From assembly GCF_001667265.1 (NCBI RefSeq), contig NZ_LZHW01000087.1, forward strand, positions 62,001 to 126,000: a stretch of DNA of 64,000 bases. Direction: 5' to 3'. Shown in pieces: positions 46,337 to 54,692 of the stretch; positions within the stretch are counted from its first letter, which is position 1; each line of letters begins with the position of its first letter. The DNA is from Mycobacterium sp. ACS4331 (GTDB taxonomy: Bacteria > Actinomycetota > Actinomycetes > Mycobacteriales > Mycobacteriaceae). The notes beneath the pieces were generated by a model, which saw only the letters and a list, made by a program, of their open reading frames with translations, had not been told where the DNA came from and searched no databases. The translations under genes and the position numbers were made by a program.

Positions 46337-47949
46337 CACTGGGCCTTGAGGAGGGCGAATCCCTTGTATCCGGCGTTGGCCACGTCCGCGCAGATGTCGA
46401 GATAGGTGGCGAAGCCGCCGATGAAGAGCATGAACACCCGAGGCTTCCCGGGCACGTTGGCACCCATGTACCACGAGTTCGCCTTCGGGAACAGCGTCGC
46501 ATCGGCACGCTGGTTGCACTCGGCGATCCAGTTGTCCACCGCGTCCGGCGTGGCCTCGATCGCGTCGTATCCGTGCTTGTCGAGGTGACCGATCGCCTCC
46601 GAGATCCAGTTGATGTGGGCCTCGGCGTGCAACACCATGTTGGCCAGGACCGCGGGCGCACCCGGGCCGGAGACCAGGAAAAGGTTGGGGAAGCCGTCGA
46701 CACCGAGCCCCAGATAGGTGCGGGGGCCATCGGCCCAGTCGTCGACGAGACGCTCGCCACCCCGGCCGATGATGTCGATCTTGGCCAGGGTTCCCGTCAT
46801 CGCATCGAACCCGGTGGCCAGCACCACGGCGTCGACGTCGTAGTGGGCGTCGGAGGTTTGAATGCCGGTCTCATCGATCGCCTCGATCGGCGTCTTACGG
46901 ACACTCACGAGCTTGACGTTGGGGCGGTTGAAGGTCTGAAAGTAGTTGGTGTCGGTGCAGATCCGCTTGGTGCCGATGGGGTGGTCATTCGGGATCAGCA
47001 GTTCGGCGACCTCGGGGTCGTCGATGACCGCCCGGATCTTGGCCTCGTAGAACCTGCGGGCCTCCTCATTGGCCTCGAGGTTGAGCATCTGGTCCGAGAA
47101 CGTCTTCGAGAACAGCACACCGCCCAGTTCCCAACGCTTCTCGAAGGCCTCCTGCCGCTCCTCCGGCGTGGCCTCCATGGTCAGCTTGGGATGAGCCACA
47201 TGCGGCGATCCGCCCCCGCTGCGCCACGACATCCGGCGCCGTTCGGCGTAGGTCGCCTTGGCGTGGGCGATCTCGTCCGCCGTCAGCGGCCGGTTGCCCG
47301 CGGGGACACTGTAATTCGGCGTGCGCTGGAAGACGTAGAGCTGACTCGCCTGCTCGGCGATGTGCGGAATCGACTGAATGCCGGACGAACCGGTCCCGAT
47401 GACCGCGACACGCTTGCCCGTGAAATCGACACCCTCATGCGGCCAGTGCGCGGTGTGGTGGACCTCGCCCCCGAAGGTGTCCAGGCCCGGGATGTTCGGT
47501 GTCAACGGCGATGAGAGCGGCCCAGTCGCCATCACCACGAAACGCGCCGTGACCACTTCACCGGTGTCGGTGCTGACAGTCCACCGAAGGGTGTCCTCGT
47601 TCAGAACGGTCGAGACCACTCTGGTGTTGAAGGTGATGCCGGAGCGCAGGTCCAACTTGTCGGCGACCCATTTGATGTAGTCGAGGATCTCGGCCTGGGT
47701 GGCGTACTTCTCAGTCCAGGTCCACTCCTGCTGCAGTTCGTCGGAGAACGAGTAGCAGTAGTCGAGGCTCTCGACGTCGCACCGCGCGCCCGGGTACCTG
47801 TTGAAGTACCACGTGCCGCCCACTTCCGGGGCGGCCTCGAACACCCGGACGGACAGGCCCTGCTCACGGAACTTGTGCAGGGCGTATAGGCCGCCGAATC
47901 CGGCGCCCACCACAACGACATCGACATGGCTGTTGGTCGCGGTACTCAC
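46336..47949 (-). CDS. Baeyer-Villiger monooxygenase (cyclohexanone/steroid monooxygenase-like)
   Basis: This 537-residue FAD/NADPH enzyme starts at GTG 47949 (VSTATNSHVDVVVVGAGFGG). The first Rossmann motif is VVGAGFGGLYAL, with EVGGTWYFNRYPGARCDVES following, typical of class B monooxygenases. The fingerprint FxGxxxHxxxWP is complete in FGGEVHHTAHWP. The second motif for NADPH is VIGTGSSGIQSIP, and DAVVLATGFD marks the domain junction. The enzyme inserts oxygen next to a ketone, giving an ester or lactone. Its stop overlaps the SDR start. It is divergent from the KshB-like reductase with a 130-bp control region. Confidence 0.93.
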   Translation of the reverse strand: MSTATNSHVDVVVVGAGFGGLYALHKFREQGLSVRVFEAAPEVGGTWYFNRYPGARCDVESLDYCYSFSDELQQEWTWTEKYATQAEILDYIKWVADKLDLRSGITFNTRVVSTVLNEDTLRWTVSTDTGEVVTARFVVMATGPLSSPLTPNIPGLDTFGGEVHHTAHWPHEGVDFTGKRVAVIGTGSSGIQSIPHIAEQASQLYVFQRTPNYSVPAGNRPLTADEIAHAKATYAERRRMSWRSGGGSPHVAHPKLTMEATPEERQEAFEKRWELGGVLFSKTFSDQMLNLEANEEARRFYEAKIRAVIDDPEVAELLIPNDHPIGTKRICTDTNYFQTFNRPNVKLVSVRKTPIEAIDETGIQTSDAHYDVDAVVLATGFDAMTGTLAKIDIIGRGGERLVDDWADGPRTYLGLGVDGFPNLFLVSGPGAPAVLANMVLHAEAHINWISEAIGHLDKHGYDAIEATPDAVDNWIAECNQRADATLFPKANSWYMGANVPGKPRVFMLFIGGFATYLDICADVANAGYKGFALLKAQ

Positions 47950-48011
47950 GTCGCGTACGGTAAGCCGCCCGCGGACAGGCGCCCGGCGACGCTTCCCAGT
48001 CAACGGGCATT

Positions 48012-48043
48012 GGGATATTTCTCCCGGCCACCGGTGACACCGG
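48012..48043. promoter_or_regulatory. Control region between BVMO and KshB-like genes
   Basis: Two small inverted repeats are seen: GGGA-TATTTC-TCCC (48012-48025) and CCGGTG-A-CACCGG (48031-48043), the second overlapping a direct repeat of CACCGGT. They lie in the 130-bp divergent promoter region and may be operator sites. Confidence is modest because the arms are short. Confidence 0.35.
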
Positions 48044-48079
48044 TCCTGTGGCGGCCTCACCGAGGTCAGAATGCGTGCC

Positions 48080-49132
48080 ATGTCCGACGCCGAATCCACA
48101 GGAGCCACCTCGCGCGCCGTTTCGCTGACCGTCACCGCGGTCATCGATGAAAGCCACGACACCAAGTCCCTGGTGTTCGCCGTCCCGGACGAGCACCAGT
48201 CGCGGTTCGAATACCGGCCCGGCCAGTTCCTCACCCTGCGCATACCCAGCAATCAGACCGGTTCGGTGGCCCGGTGCTATTCACTGGCCAGTTCCCCGCA
48301 CACCGACGACGCCCCGAAGGTCACCGTCAAGCGCACCGTGGGCGGATACGGATCAAACTGGTTGTGCGACAACGTCGCCGTCGGCGACACCATCGACGTG
48401 TTGCCCCCGGCCGGGGTGTTCACGCCACAGGATCTGAACGCCGACTTCCTGCTGTGGGCGGCCGGCAGCGGTGTCACTCCGGTGATGTCGATCCTCAAGT
48501 CGGTGCTCGCCGGGGGCACCGGTCGGGTCGTGCTGTGCTACGCCAACCGTGACGAGCGCTCGGTCATCTTCGCCGCCGAGCTGCGCGAGTTGGCGGCCCG
48601 CTACGCGGGACGCCTCACCGTTCTGCACTGGCTCGAGTCCATCCAGGGTCTGCCCACTCGTGCGCAGATGGGCGGTTTCGCCCGCATGTTCAACGGCCAC
48701 CAGTCCTTCATCTGCGGACCAGAACCGTTCATGGCCGTGGTCAAGGATGCCCTCACCGAAGCGGGCACTCCTCGCGAGAACATCCACCTGGAGGTCTTCC
48801 AGTCCCTGACCGGCGACCCGTTCGCCGAGGTCCCCATCGAGGACATCCCGGACACCGGCGAGGCCGCAGCGGCCGAGATCTCCCTCGACGGTCAGCTCCA
48901 CACCCTGCGCTGGCCCAAGGGGCACAACCTGGTGGACGTGATGCTGGCGGCGGGCATCGAGGTGCCCTTCTCCTGCCGGGAGGGCAACTGTGGGTCGTGT
49001 GTGGCCACAGTGGTCGAGGGTGAGATCGACCGCGGTAACGCAGCCATCCTCGAAGAGGAGGACATCGCCGACGGGCTTTTCCTGGCCTGCCAGGCCCGCC
49101 CGCAGTCGGAGACGGTCCGGGTCGAGTTCTGA
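48080..49132 (+). CDS. KshB-like ferredoxin reductase (FAD, NAD, plant-type 2Fe-2S)
   Basis: This 350-residue electron-transfer protein starts at ATG 48080 (MSDAESTGATSRAVSLTV); a GTG/ATG three codons earlier is possible. Order of domains: FAD domain (YRPGQFLTLRIP, RCYSLASSP), NAD domain (LLWAAGSGVTPVMSIL, ICGPEPFM), and C-terminal ferredoxin with CREGNCGSCVATVV and LACQARP binding the 2Fe-2S. This layout is that of KshB, the reductase of 3-ketosteroid 9-alpha-hydroxylase, and of HmfB-type reductases. The matching Rieske oxygenase is not in this window. It heads the run KshB-, HsaA-, HsaC-like with gaps of 73 and 14 bp. Confidence 0.9.
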   Translation: MSDAESTGATSRAVSLTVTAVIDESHDTKSLVFAVPDEHQSRFEYRPGQFLTLRIPSNQTGSVARCYSLASSPHTDDAPKVTVKRTVGGYGSNWLCDNVAVGDTIDVLPPAGVFTPQDLNADFLLWAAGSGVTPVMSILKSVLAGGTGRVVLCYANRDERSVIFAAELRELAARYAGRLTVLHWLESIQGLPTRAQMGGFARMFNGHQSFICGPEPFMAVVKDALTEAGTPRENIHLEVFQSLTGDPFAEVPIEDIPDTGEAAAAEISLDGQLHTLRWPKGHNLVDVMLAAGIEVPFSCREGNCGSCVATVVEGEIDRGNAAILEEEDIADGLFLACQARPQSETVRVEF

Positions 49133-49205
49133 GCACGGGTGAATCCGGCCCGCTCATCGGGAGAGGCCTGGCGGACAGGCACCCCGCCGATCCACCATTG
49201 TGAGC

Positions 49206-50387
49206 ATGACAAAACGGGTGATCGACAGCGTCGCCGAACTCGCTGATCAGCTCCGCGAGCAGGCCGCTGAAGCCGAGAAGATCGGCAGGTTGACCGACGA
49301 CACGGTCAAGGTCATGAAGGAGATCGGCAGCATCCGGCTGCTTCAACCGAAAAGCCATGGCGGCCTGGAGGTTCATCCCCGGGAGTTCGCCGAGACCGTG
49401 ATGGCCACGGCCGCGCTGGATCCCTCCGCCGGATGGATCAACGGCGTGGTCGGTGTGCATCCCTATCAACTGGCGTACGCCGATCCGCGCGTCGCCGCCG
49501 AGATCTGGGCCGACGACGTCGACACGTGGGTGGCCTCGCCCTACGCGCCCCAGGGCGTCGCCCGGCCCGTCGACGGCGGTTACATCTTCAACGGCCGCTG
49601 GCAGTTCAGCTCCGGTACCGACCACTGCGACTGGATCATCCTCGGCGCCATGGTCGGCGACGCCGACGGCGTGCCGCTGATGCCGCCGCAGATGCTCCAC
49701 ATGATCCTGCCGCGCAAGGACTACGAGATCGTCGAGGACTCCTGGGACGTCGTGGGCCTGCGAGGCACCGGCTCCAAGGACGTCATCGTCAGCGACGCCT
49801 TCGTCCCGGCGTACCGGACCATGGACGGCATGAAGGTCATGGACGGCACCGCGCAGCGGGAGGCCGGCATGACCGAACCGCTCTACCTGATGCCCTGGTC
49901 CACGATGTTCCCGTTGGGCATCTCCTCGGCCACGATCGGCATCGCGGAGGGCGCCCTGGCCGCCGCGCTGGACTATCAGCGCCAGCGGGTCAATTCCAGT
50001 GGCGTTGCGATCAAGGACGACCCCTACGTCATGTACGCCATCGGTGAGGCCGCCGCCGACATCAACGCCGCCCGCCAAGAACTGCTCGCCAACGCCGACC
50101 GCATCTACGACATGGTGGCCGCGGGCAAGGAGGTGTCGTTCGAGGACCGGGCGGCGGGGCGGCGCACCCAGATCCGTGCCGTCTGGCGCGCGGTGTCCGC
50201 CGTCGACGAGATCTTTGCGCGCTGTGGCGGCAACGGAACCCGGATGGACAAGCCGCTGCAGCGGTACTGGCGTGACGTCCACGTCGGCCAGGTCCACGCG
50301 ATCCACACCCCCGGCACGATCTATCACGCATCGGCGCTCAGCTCCCTCGGCGTCGATCCGCAGGGCCCGCTGCGGGCGATGATCTGA
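49206..50387 (+). CDS. HsaA-like flavin-dependent monooxygenase
   Basis: This 393-residue protein has the acyl-CoA dehydrogenase fold and starts at MTKRVIDSVAELADQLREQA (ATG 49206; GTG 49200 is the alternative). It matches the HsaA/HpaH-type group D monooxygenases: AEKIGRLTDDTVKVMKEIGSIRLLQPKSHGG is split over the first helices, then SAGWINGVVGVHPYQLA, FSSGTDHCDWIILGAM, and DSWDVVGLRGTGSKDV. These enzymes hydroxylate a phenol to a catechol with reduced flavin from a separate reductase (HsaB). No HsaB-like gene was found in this window. The following dioxygenase 14 bp on would cleave the catechol. Confidence 0.9.
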   Translation: MTKRVIDSVAELADQLREQAAEAEKIGRLTDDTVKVMKEIGSIRLLQPKSHGGLEVHPREFAETVMATAALDPSAGWINGVVGVHPYQLAYADPRVAAEIWADDVDTWVASPYAPQGVARPVDGGYIFNGRWQFSSGTDHCDWIILGAMVGDADGVPLMPPQMLHMILPRKDYEIVEDSWDVVGLRGTGSKDVIVSDAFVPAYRTMDGMKVMDGTAQREAGMTEPLYLMPWSTMFPLGISSATIGIAEGALAAALDYQRQRVNSSGVAIKDDPYVMYAIGEAAADINAARQELLANADRIYDMVAAGKEVSFEDRAAGRRTQIRAVWRAVSAVDEIFARCGGNGTRMDKPLQRYWRDVHVGQVHAIHTPGTIYHASALSSLGVDPQGPLRAMI

Positions 50388-50401
50388 GAGGACGACCTTC
50401 G

Positions 50402-51319
50402 ATGACGACCACGCCCCTGGTCAAAAGCCTCGGCTACGTGCGTATTCAGGCCACCGACATCGAACGCTGGCGCCAATTCGCCTTCGACGTCCTGGGATTT
50501 GCGCAGGGCAGTGGCCCTGACGCGGACTCGCTGTACCTGCGGATGGACGAGCGGTCCGCCCGCATCATCGTGTCCCCCGGTGACACCGACAAGGTTGTCA
50601 CCGTGGGCTGGGAGGTACGCGACCGCGCAGCGCTGAACGATGTCTGCCGCGCACTGGATTCGGCCGGCGTCCCCTACAAGGAACTCTCGCTGGCCGAGGC
50701 CGACGCTCGACGCGTCGAGCAGGTCATCGCCTTCGACGATCCGGCCGGCAACGCGCTGGAGGTGTTCCATGGTCCGGTGCTCGACCACAGTCCGGTCGTC
50801 ACCCCGTTCGGCGCGAAGTTCGTGACCGGCGGCCTGGGACTGGGTCACGTCGTGATGCCCGCCCTGGACGTCAACGGGTTGTTCGAGTTCTACACCGAGG
50901 TGCTCGGCTTCCTGTCCCGTGGCGCGTTCCGGGTTCCGGTGCCGCCGGAGTTCGGGCCCGTCCGGGTGCGGTTCCTCGGCGTCAACCAGCGTCACCACAG
51001 CCTGGCGCTGTGCCCGGCCTCGACACTGCGCGATCCGGGCCTGATCCACCTCATGGTCGAGGTCGACACCCTCGACGCCGTCGGGCAGGCGCTGGACCGG
51101 GTCAACCGGGACGGATTCCGGCTGTCGTCCACCCTGGGGCGACACACCAACGACAAGATGGTGTCCTTCTACGTCCGCGCACCGGGTGATTGGGACATCG
51201 AGTTCGGCACCGACGGCATGCTGGTCGAAGAGAACGAGTACACCGCCGAAGAGATCACCGCCGACAGCTACTGGGGCCACCAGTGGGTCGACGACCTTCC
51301 GGCGGCCATGCGGCCATGA
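50402..51319 (+). CDS. HsaC/BphC-like extradiol ring-cleavage dioxygenase
   Basis: This 305-residue two-domain vicinal-oxygen-chelate protein starts at ATG 50402 with GAGAGGA upstream. The iron ligands are His149 (GLGHVVM), His216 (GLIHLMVE) and Glu267 (DIEFGTDG); the active-site histidine is in NQRHHSLAL. The N-terminal domain lacks metal ligands, as expected. It opens a catechol ring beside one hydroxyl (meta cleavage). HsaA-, HsaC- and HsaD-like proteins in the same island form a complete ring-opening route. A strong terminator follows its stop at 51448-51480, separating it from the IclR gene. Confidence 0.93.
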   Translation: MTTTPLVKSLGYVRIQATDIERWRQFAFDVLGFAQGSGPDADSLYLRMDERSARIIVSPGDTDKVVTVGWEVRDRAALNDVCRALDSAGVPYKELSLAEADARRVEQVIAFDDPAGNALEVFHGPVLDHSPVVTPFGAKFVTGGLGLGHVVMPALDVNGLFEFYTEVLGFLSRGAFRVPVPPEFGPVRVRFLGVNQRHHSLALCPASTLRDPGLIHLMVEVDTLDAVGQALDRVNRDGFRLSSTLGRHTNDKMVSFYVRAPGDWDIEFGTDGMLVEENEYTAEEITADSYWGHQWVDDLPAAMRP

Positions 51320-51447
51320 CGTTCGGGCGCTGAGCGGCCGGTTTCCGTCCCGCGAGCGGCCCCTTTTGTACGCATTTCACGGCGTGGCGCCGTACAGACA
51401 CGGGCGCTCGCGGGGGGATGCCAGCGCGCTCGCCGTAGGTGAGAGAG

Positions 51448-51480
51448 AGCCGGGCAGCACATACGTGCTGCCCGGCTTTT
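51448..51480 (+). terminator. Strong intrinsic terminator after the HsaC-like gene
   Basis: AGCCGGGCAGCAC (51448-51460) pairs perfectly with GTGCTGCCCGGCT (51465-51477) around a four-base loop and is followed by TTTT from 51477 to 51480 then CTG. It ends the KshB-HsaA-HsaC-like transcript. Confidence 0.9.
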
Positions 51481-51523
51481 CTGCGTGCTCGGACGCGCAT
51501 CATCGGCATCTATGTGACAGCAG

Positions 51524-51578
51524 ACACATATGTGTGATAGATATATGCGCATTAGGCATATGCCTATTAGGAGTATGC
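51524..51578. promoter_or_regulatory. Cluster of palindromes and direct repeats upstream of the IclR gene
   Basis: In an AT-rich island are ACACATATGTGT (51524-51535, perfect), ATGCGCAT (51545-51552, perfect) and TAGGCATATGCCTA (51553-51566, perfect 14-bp). ATTAGGNRTATGC occurs twice, at 51551-51563 and 51566-51578. The cluster ends 15 bases before the IclR ATG and is a likely autoregulatory operator array. Confidence 0.65.
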
Positions 51579-51593
51579 AGCCCTGGAGGATCC

Positions 51594-52463
51594 ATGACCG
51601 CGTCCATCGCCCCGCCCGCGCCCAGCACCAAGCCGGCGACGCCCGAAACGCCGAGCGCCGTCATCGACCGCGTCTCCCTCGTCCTCGACGCGTTCGACGG
51701 ACCGGGCCGACTCACGTTGGCGCAGATCGTGCGCCGGACCGGGCTGCCCCGTTCGTCCGCACACCGGATGCTCGAGCGCCTCGTGCAGCTGCGCTGGCTG
51801 CGCCGCAACGGCCGGGACTACGAACTGGGCATGCGCCTGGTCGAACTCGGCTCGCTGGCCGTGCACCAGGACCGGCTGCACCGCGCTGCCATCCCCACGC
51901 TGCACGAACTGCATGCGGCCACCGGGCTGGTGGTCCACCTCGCCGTCCTCGAAGGCTCCGATGTGGTCTACATGGAGAAGGTCGGCAACCGGATGGCCGC
52001 GGCGATCCCGACCCGGGTGGGCGGACGTCAGGCGGCGCACTGTACGGCCGTCGGCAAGGCCATGCTGGCCTTCGCCGACGAGAGCGATGTCGCGCTGTGG
52101 GACGCCGAGGTGCTGCCCCGCCGAACCAAGTACTCGATCTCCACGCACGCCCAGCTGCGCAGCGAGCTGGCGAAGGTCCGCTCGCATGGCATCGCCTTCG
52201 ACCGGGAGGAGTCCCTGCCGGGCTTCGGATGTGTGGCCGCGCCCATCGGGGACCCAGGCGAGGCGGTTGCGGCGGTGTCGGTCTGTGGACCGATGAACCG
52301 GATGATGTTCGACCAGCGGATGGTCGCGCCGCTGCGCATGGCCGCGATGGGTATCTGGCGCGCCGTGGAGGGTGGCCCGGTCCGCGTCGCGCCGACGCTG
52401 CAGCCGATGCGGCCACTGCGCGGCCACCCGGTCGCGGCGCCCGCCGCCAGGAAGTACGCATGA
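51594..52463 (+). CDS. IclR-family transcriptional regulator
   Basis: This 289-residue regulator starts at ATG 51594 with GGAGGA three bases upstream. A 25-residue proline/threonine-rich lead is followed by the winged helix-turn-helix (VIDRVSLVLDAFDGPGRLTLAQIVRRTGLPRSSAHRMLERL across two helices). The C-terminal effector domain includes YELGMRLVELGSLA, HCTAVGKAMLAFAD and FGCVAAPIGDPGEAVAAVSVCGP. IclR proteins with this form regulate aromatic and acid degradation genes, acting as repressors or activators. It overlaps the esterase gene (ATGA), so the two are translated together, and the palindromes just upstream suggest autoregulation. Confidence 0.93.
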   Translation: MTASIAPPAPSTKPATPETPSAVIDRVSLVLDAFDGPGRLTLAQIVRRTGLPRSSAHRMLERLVQLRWLRRNGRDYELGMRLVELGSLAVHQDRLHRAAIPTLHELHAATGLVVHLAVLEGSDVVYMEKVGNRMAAAIPTRVGGRQAAHCTAVGKAMLAFADESDVALWDAEVLPRRTKYSISTHAQLRSELAKVRSHGIAFDREESLPGFGCVAAPIGDPGEAVAAVSVCGPMNRMMFDQRMVAPLRMAAMGIWRAVEGGPVRVAPTLQPMRPLRGHPVAAPAARKYA

Positions 52464-53410
52464 GCCTCGACCCCCAGATCGCCGGCATGATCGAGGCGCT
52501 CGACGCCGGGTTTCCGCCGGTGCAGACGATGACCGGCGAAGAGGCTCGGGCCGCGATCAGGTCGCGTTTCACGCCGTCCCCGTCCCCCGAGCCGGTGGCG
52601 GACGTGCAGGACCGCACCATCGGCGGCCCGGACGGACCGCTCCATGTCAGGATCTACCGCCCGACCGCCGCCGACGCCGGGCCGGTGCCGACTCTGGTCT
52701 ACGCCCATGGCGGCGGATGGGTGTTCTGCGACCTGGACAGCCATGACGGGCTGTGCCGGGACTTCGCCAATCGTCTTCCCGCCGTGGTGGTTTCGGTGCA
52801 CTATCGGCGCGCCCCCGAGGAGGGCCGCTGGCCCGCGGCGGCCGAGGATCTGTACGCCGCGACCAGCTGGGCGGCGTCGCACATCACCGAACTCGGGGAC
52901 GACGCCGGCGCACTGCTGGTGGGCGGCGACAGCGCCGGGGGCAACCTGGCGGCGGTCACCGCATTAATGGCGCGTGATCGGCGCGGACCCGAACTCGCCG
53001 GCCAGCTGCTGCTCTATCCGGTCCTGGCGGCCGACTTCGACACCGAGTCCTACCGGCAGTTCGGCCAGGGGTACTACAACCCGCGTCCCGCGCTGCAGTG
53101 GTACTGGGACCAGTACGTGCCGGCGCACGCCGACCGGACCGACCCGTACGCGTCGCCGCTGCAGGCGAAGGACCTGACCGGGTTGCCCCCCGCCGTCGTG
53201 GTGGTCGCCGGACACGACCCACTGCGCGACGAGGGGTTCGCCTACGCCGAGGCGCTGCAGAGAGCCGGTGTGCCCGTCGCACAGCGCTTCTTCGAAGGCG
53301 GAGTGCACGGCTTCATGACCATGCCCTCGCTCGACATCTGCGAGCGGGCCCGCGCTCAGGCGTGCGCGGCCCTGTCGGAGTTCGTGGCCAGCGGCGCAGC
53401 GACGCCGTAG
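52460..53410 (+). CDS. Alpha/beta hydrolase, hormone-sensitive-lipase-type esterase
   Basis: This 316-residue esterase starts at ATG 52460, overlapping the IclR stop. The HSL-group oxyanion loop is YAHGGGWVFCDLDSHDG, the nucleophile is in GGDSAGGNL, the acid is in AGHDPLRDEG and the base in GGVHGFMTM. A helical cap region precedes the catalytic fold (IRSRFTPSPSPEPV). It hydrolyses short- or medium-chain esters, fitting the products of the Baeyer-Villiger enzymes. Its last 55 bases overlap, in convergent orientation, the end of the OYE-type gene. Co-translation with IclR suggests that the regulator senses a compound from this step. Confidence 0.92.
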   Translation: MSLDPQIAGMIEALDAGFPPVQTMTGEEARAAIRSRFTPSPSPEPVADVQDRTIGGPDGPLHVRIYRPTAADAGPVPTLVYAHGGGWVFCDLDSHDGLCRDFANRLPAVVVSVHYRRAPEEGRWPAAAEDLYAATSWAASHITELGDDAGALLVGGDSAGGNLAAVTALMARDRRGPELAGQLLLYPVLAADFDTESYRQFGQGYYNPRPALQWYWDQYVPAHADRTDPYASPLQAKDLTGLPPAVVVVAGHDPLRDEGFAYAEALQRAGVPVAQRFFEGGVHGFMTMPSLDICERARAQACAALSEFVASGAATP

Positions 53411-54591
53411 CGCTGATCGGGGTCGAGGACGCAGTGCGTGCGCCCGAAGACCGTCACCATGCACTTGTTGTTGTGGTTGCAGCGACTGCGCACCCCGGCG
53501 TCGGCGATCATCCTGTTGACCAGGTCCGGTTCGCGCAGCAGCGCCCGGCCCATCGCCATGAAGTCGAACCCCTCCCGCATCCCGGTCTCCAGGTGCTGCC
53601 GGTTGGTGATGCCGCCCAACAGAATGAGTTTGGTGTTGCGCACCACCGGCACGAACTGACGGGCCGCGGGCAGCATGTAGAGATCCTCGTAGGGATAGCT
53701 GCCCATCACCCGCTTGCCCATGATCCGCACTCCGGGCCGCAGCGCGGGCGGCATCACTTCGGCGAACTCTCGGACCGGCACATCCCCGCGGAACAGGTAC
53801 ATCGGCTTGAACACCGACGAGCCCTGCGTCAGCTCGATGGCGTCCAGCGCTTCGTCGGCGTCCAACAGTTGCACGGTGCGCAGCGCCTCGTCGATCCAGA
53901 TGCTGCCCGGCAGGCCGTCATCCATGTCGAGCTTGGCGATCACGGCGATGCGGTCCCCGACGGTGTCGCGGACTCGCTGTGCGATCTCACGGACGAGCCG
54001 TGAGCGGTTGTCGATGTCGCCGCCGTACTCATCCTTCCGGCGGTTGATCCGCGGGCTGAGGAACGAGCTGGGCAGGTACAGGTGGCCGAAATGCAGTTCC
54101 ACAGCGTCGAATCCGGCCTCGACCGCGATCTGTGCCGCGGCGGCGAACTGGTCGATGACGGCGCGGATCTCCTCGCGTCGGATCTCGCGGCAGTACGCGA
54201 ACGACGTCGGGTTGATGAATCTGCTGGGCGCGACGGCGGTGACACCGGTCAGGCTCTTCTGCGCCACCACGCCGGCGTGGCCGAGTTGCGCCGAGATCGC
54301 GGCCCCCGCGGCGTGCACCGCGTCGGTGAGTCTGCGCAGTCCCGGCAGGGCCCGGGCATCCATGACGATCTGTCCCGGCGCGCTCGCCCCCTCCGGGGAC
54401 ACGCAACAGTAGGCCACCGTGGTCATCCCGACCCCACCCTCGGCGAAGCTGCGGTGGAAGTCGATGAGGTCGTCGGTGACCAGGCCGTGCGGCGAGCGGC
54501 CCTCCGACGTCGCAGCCTTGACGACCCGGTTGCGCAACTGCACGGGCCCGAGTTTGACGGGGGCGAACGGATCGGGGCTCAGATCGGTCAT
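53356..54591 (-). CDS. Old-yellow-enzyme-type NADH:flavin oxidoreductase
   Basis: This 411-residue FMN TIM-barrel protein starts at MTDLSPDPFAPVKLGPVQLRNR. Features: LGPVQLRNRVVKAATSEG, SAQLGHAGVVA, FAAAAQIAVEAGFDAVELHFGHLYLPSSFLSP split over two strands (His-x-x-His-like HFGH), and MGRALLREPDLVNRM with an FMN phosphate contact. The C-terminus has RCNHNNKCMVTVFGRTHC, like the cysteine motif of longer iron-sulfur members, but the protein ends soon after and one usual cysteine appears to be Asn, so a 4Fe-4S cluster is doubtful. It likely reduces an enone or enoate double bond. It has a 9-bp-arm palindrome in its promoter. Confidence 0.9.
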   Translation of the reverse strand: MTDLSPDPFAPVKLGPVQLRNRVVKAATSEGRSPHGLVTDDLIDFHRSFAEGGVGMTTVAYCCVSPEGASAPGQIVMDARALPGLRRLTDAVHAAGAAISAQLGHAGVVAQKSLTGVTAVAPSRFINPTSFAYCREIRREEIRAVIDQFAAAAQIAVEAGFDAVELHFGHLYLPSSFLSPRINRRKDEYGGDIDNRSRLVREIAQRVRDTVGDRIAVIAKLDMDDGLPGSIWIDEALRTVQLLDADEALDAIELTQGSSVFKPMYLFRGDVPVREFAEVMPPALRPGVRIMGKRVMGSYPYEDLYMLPAARQFVPVVRNTKLILLGGITNRQHLETGMREGFDFMAMGRALLREPDLVNRMIADAGVRSRCNHNNKCMVTVFGRTHCVLDPDQRYGVAAPLATNSDRAAHA

Positions 54592-54598
54592 CTCATCA

Positions 54599-54629
54599 CC
54601 GTTGACCTCGCGAGCGCGGTGGTCAACGG
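54599..54629. promoter_or_regulatory. Operator-like palindrome between OYE and Dabb-like genes
   Basis: CCGTTGACC (54599-54607) and GGTCAACGG (54621-54629) are perfectly complementary with a 13-base spacer, eight bases upstream of the OYE ATG. Each arm contains a TTGACC -35-like sequence, one facing each direction, so it could control both divergent genes. Confidence 0.5.
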
Positions 54630-54692
54630 CGGTCTCCCAATGGCCGGGATCTCCTCGGCCCGCGCGACGGTGCCGTCCCTAACCTCGCAGAC

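Noticed and set aside
48080..51319. Orthologous cholesterol HIP cluster (kshB-hsaACD)
   Set aside because: HsaB and KshA are absent, HsaD-like is separate under another regulator, and BVMOs and IclR are not part of the known cluster; treated as a paralogous island.
51530..52459. Open frame running through the IclR gene into the esterase
   Set aside because: The segment is a frame shadow of IclR; the esterase begins at the ATGA overlap with a normal family N-terminus.
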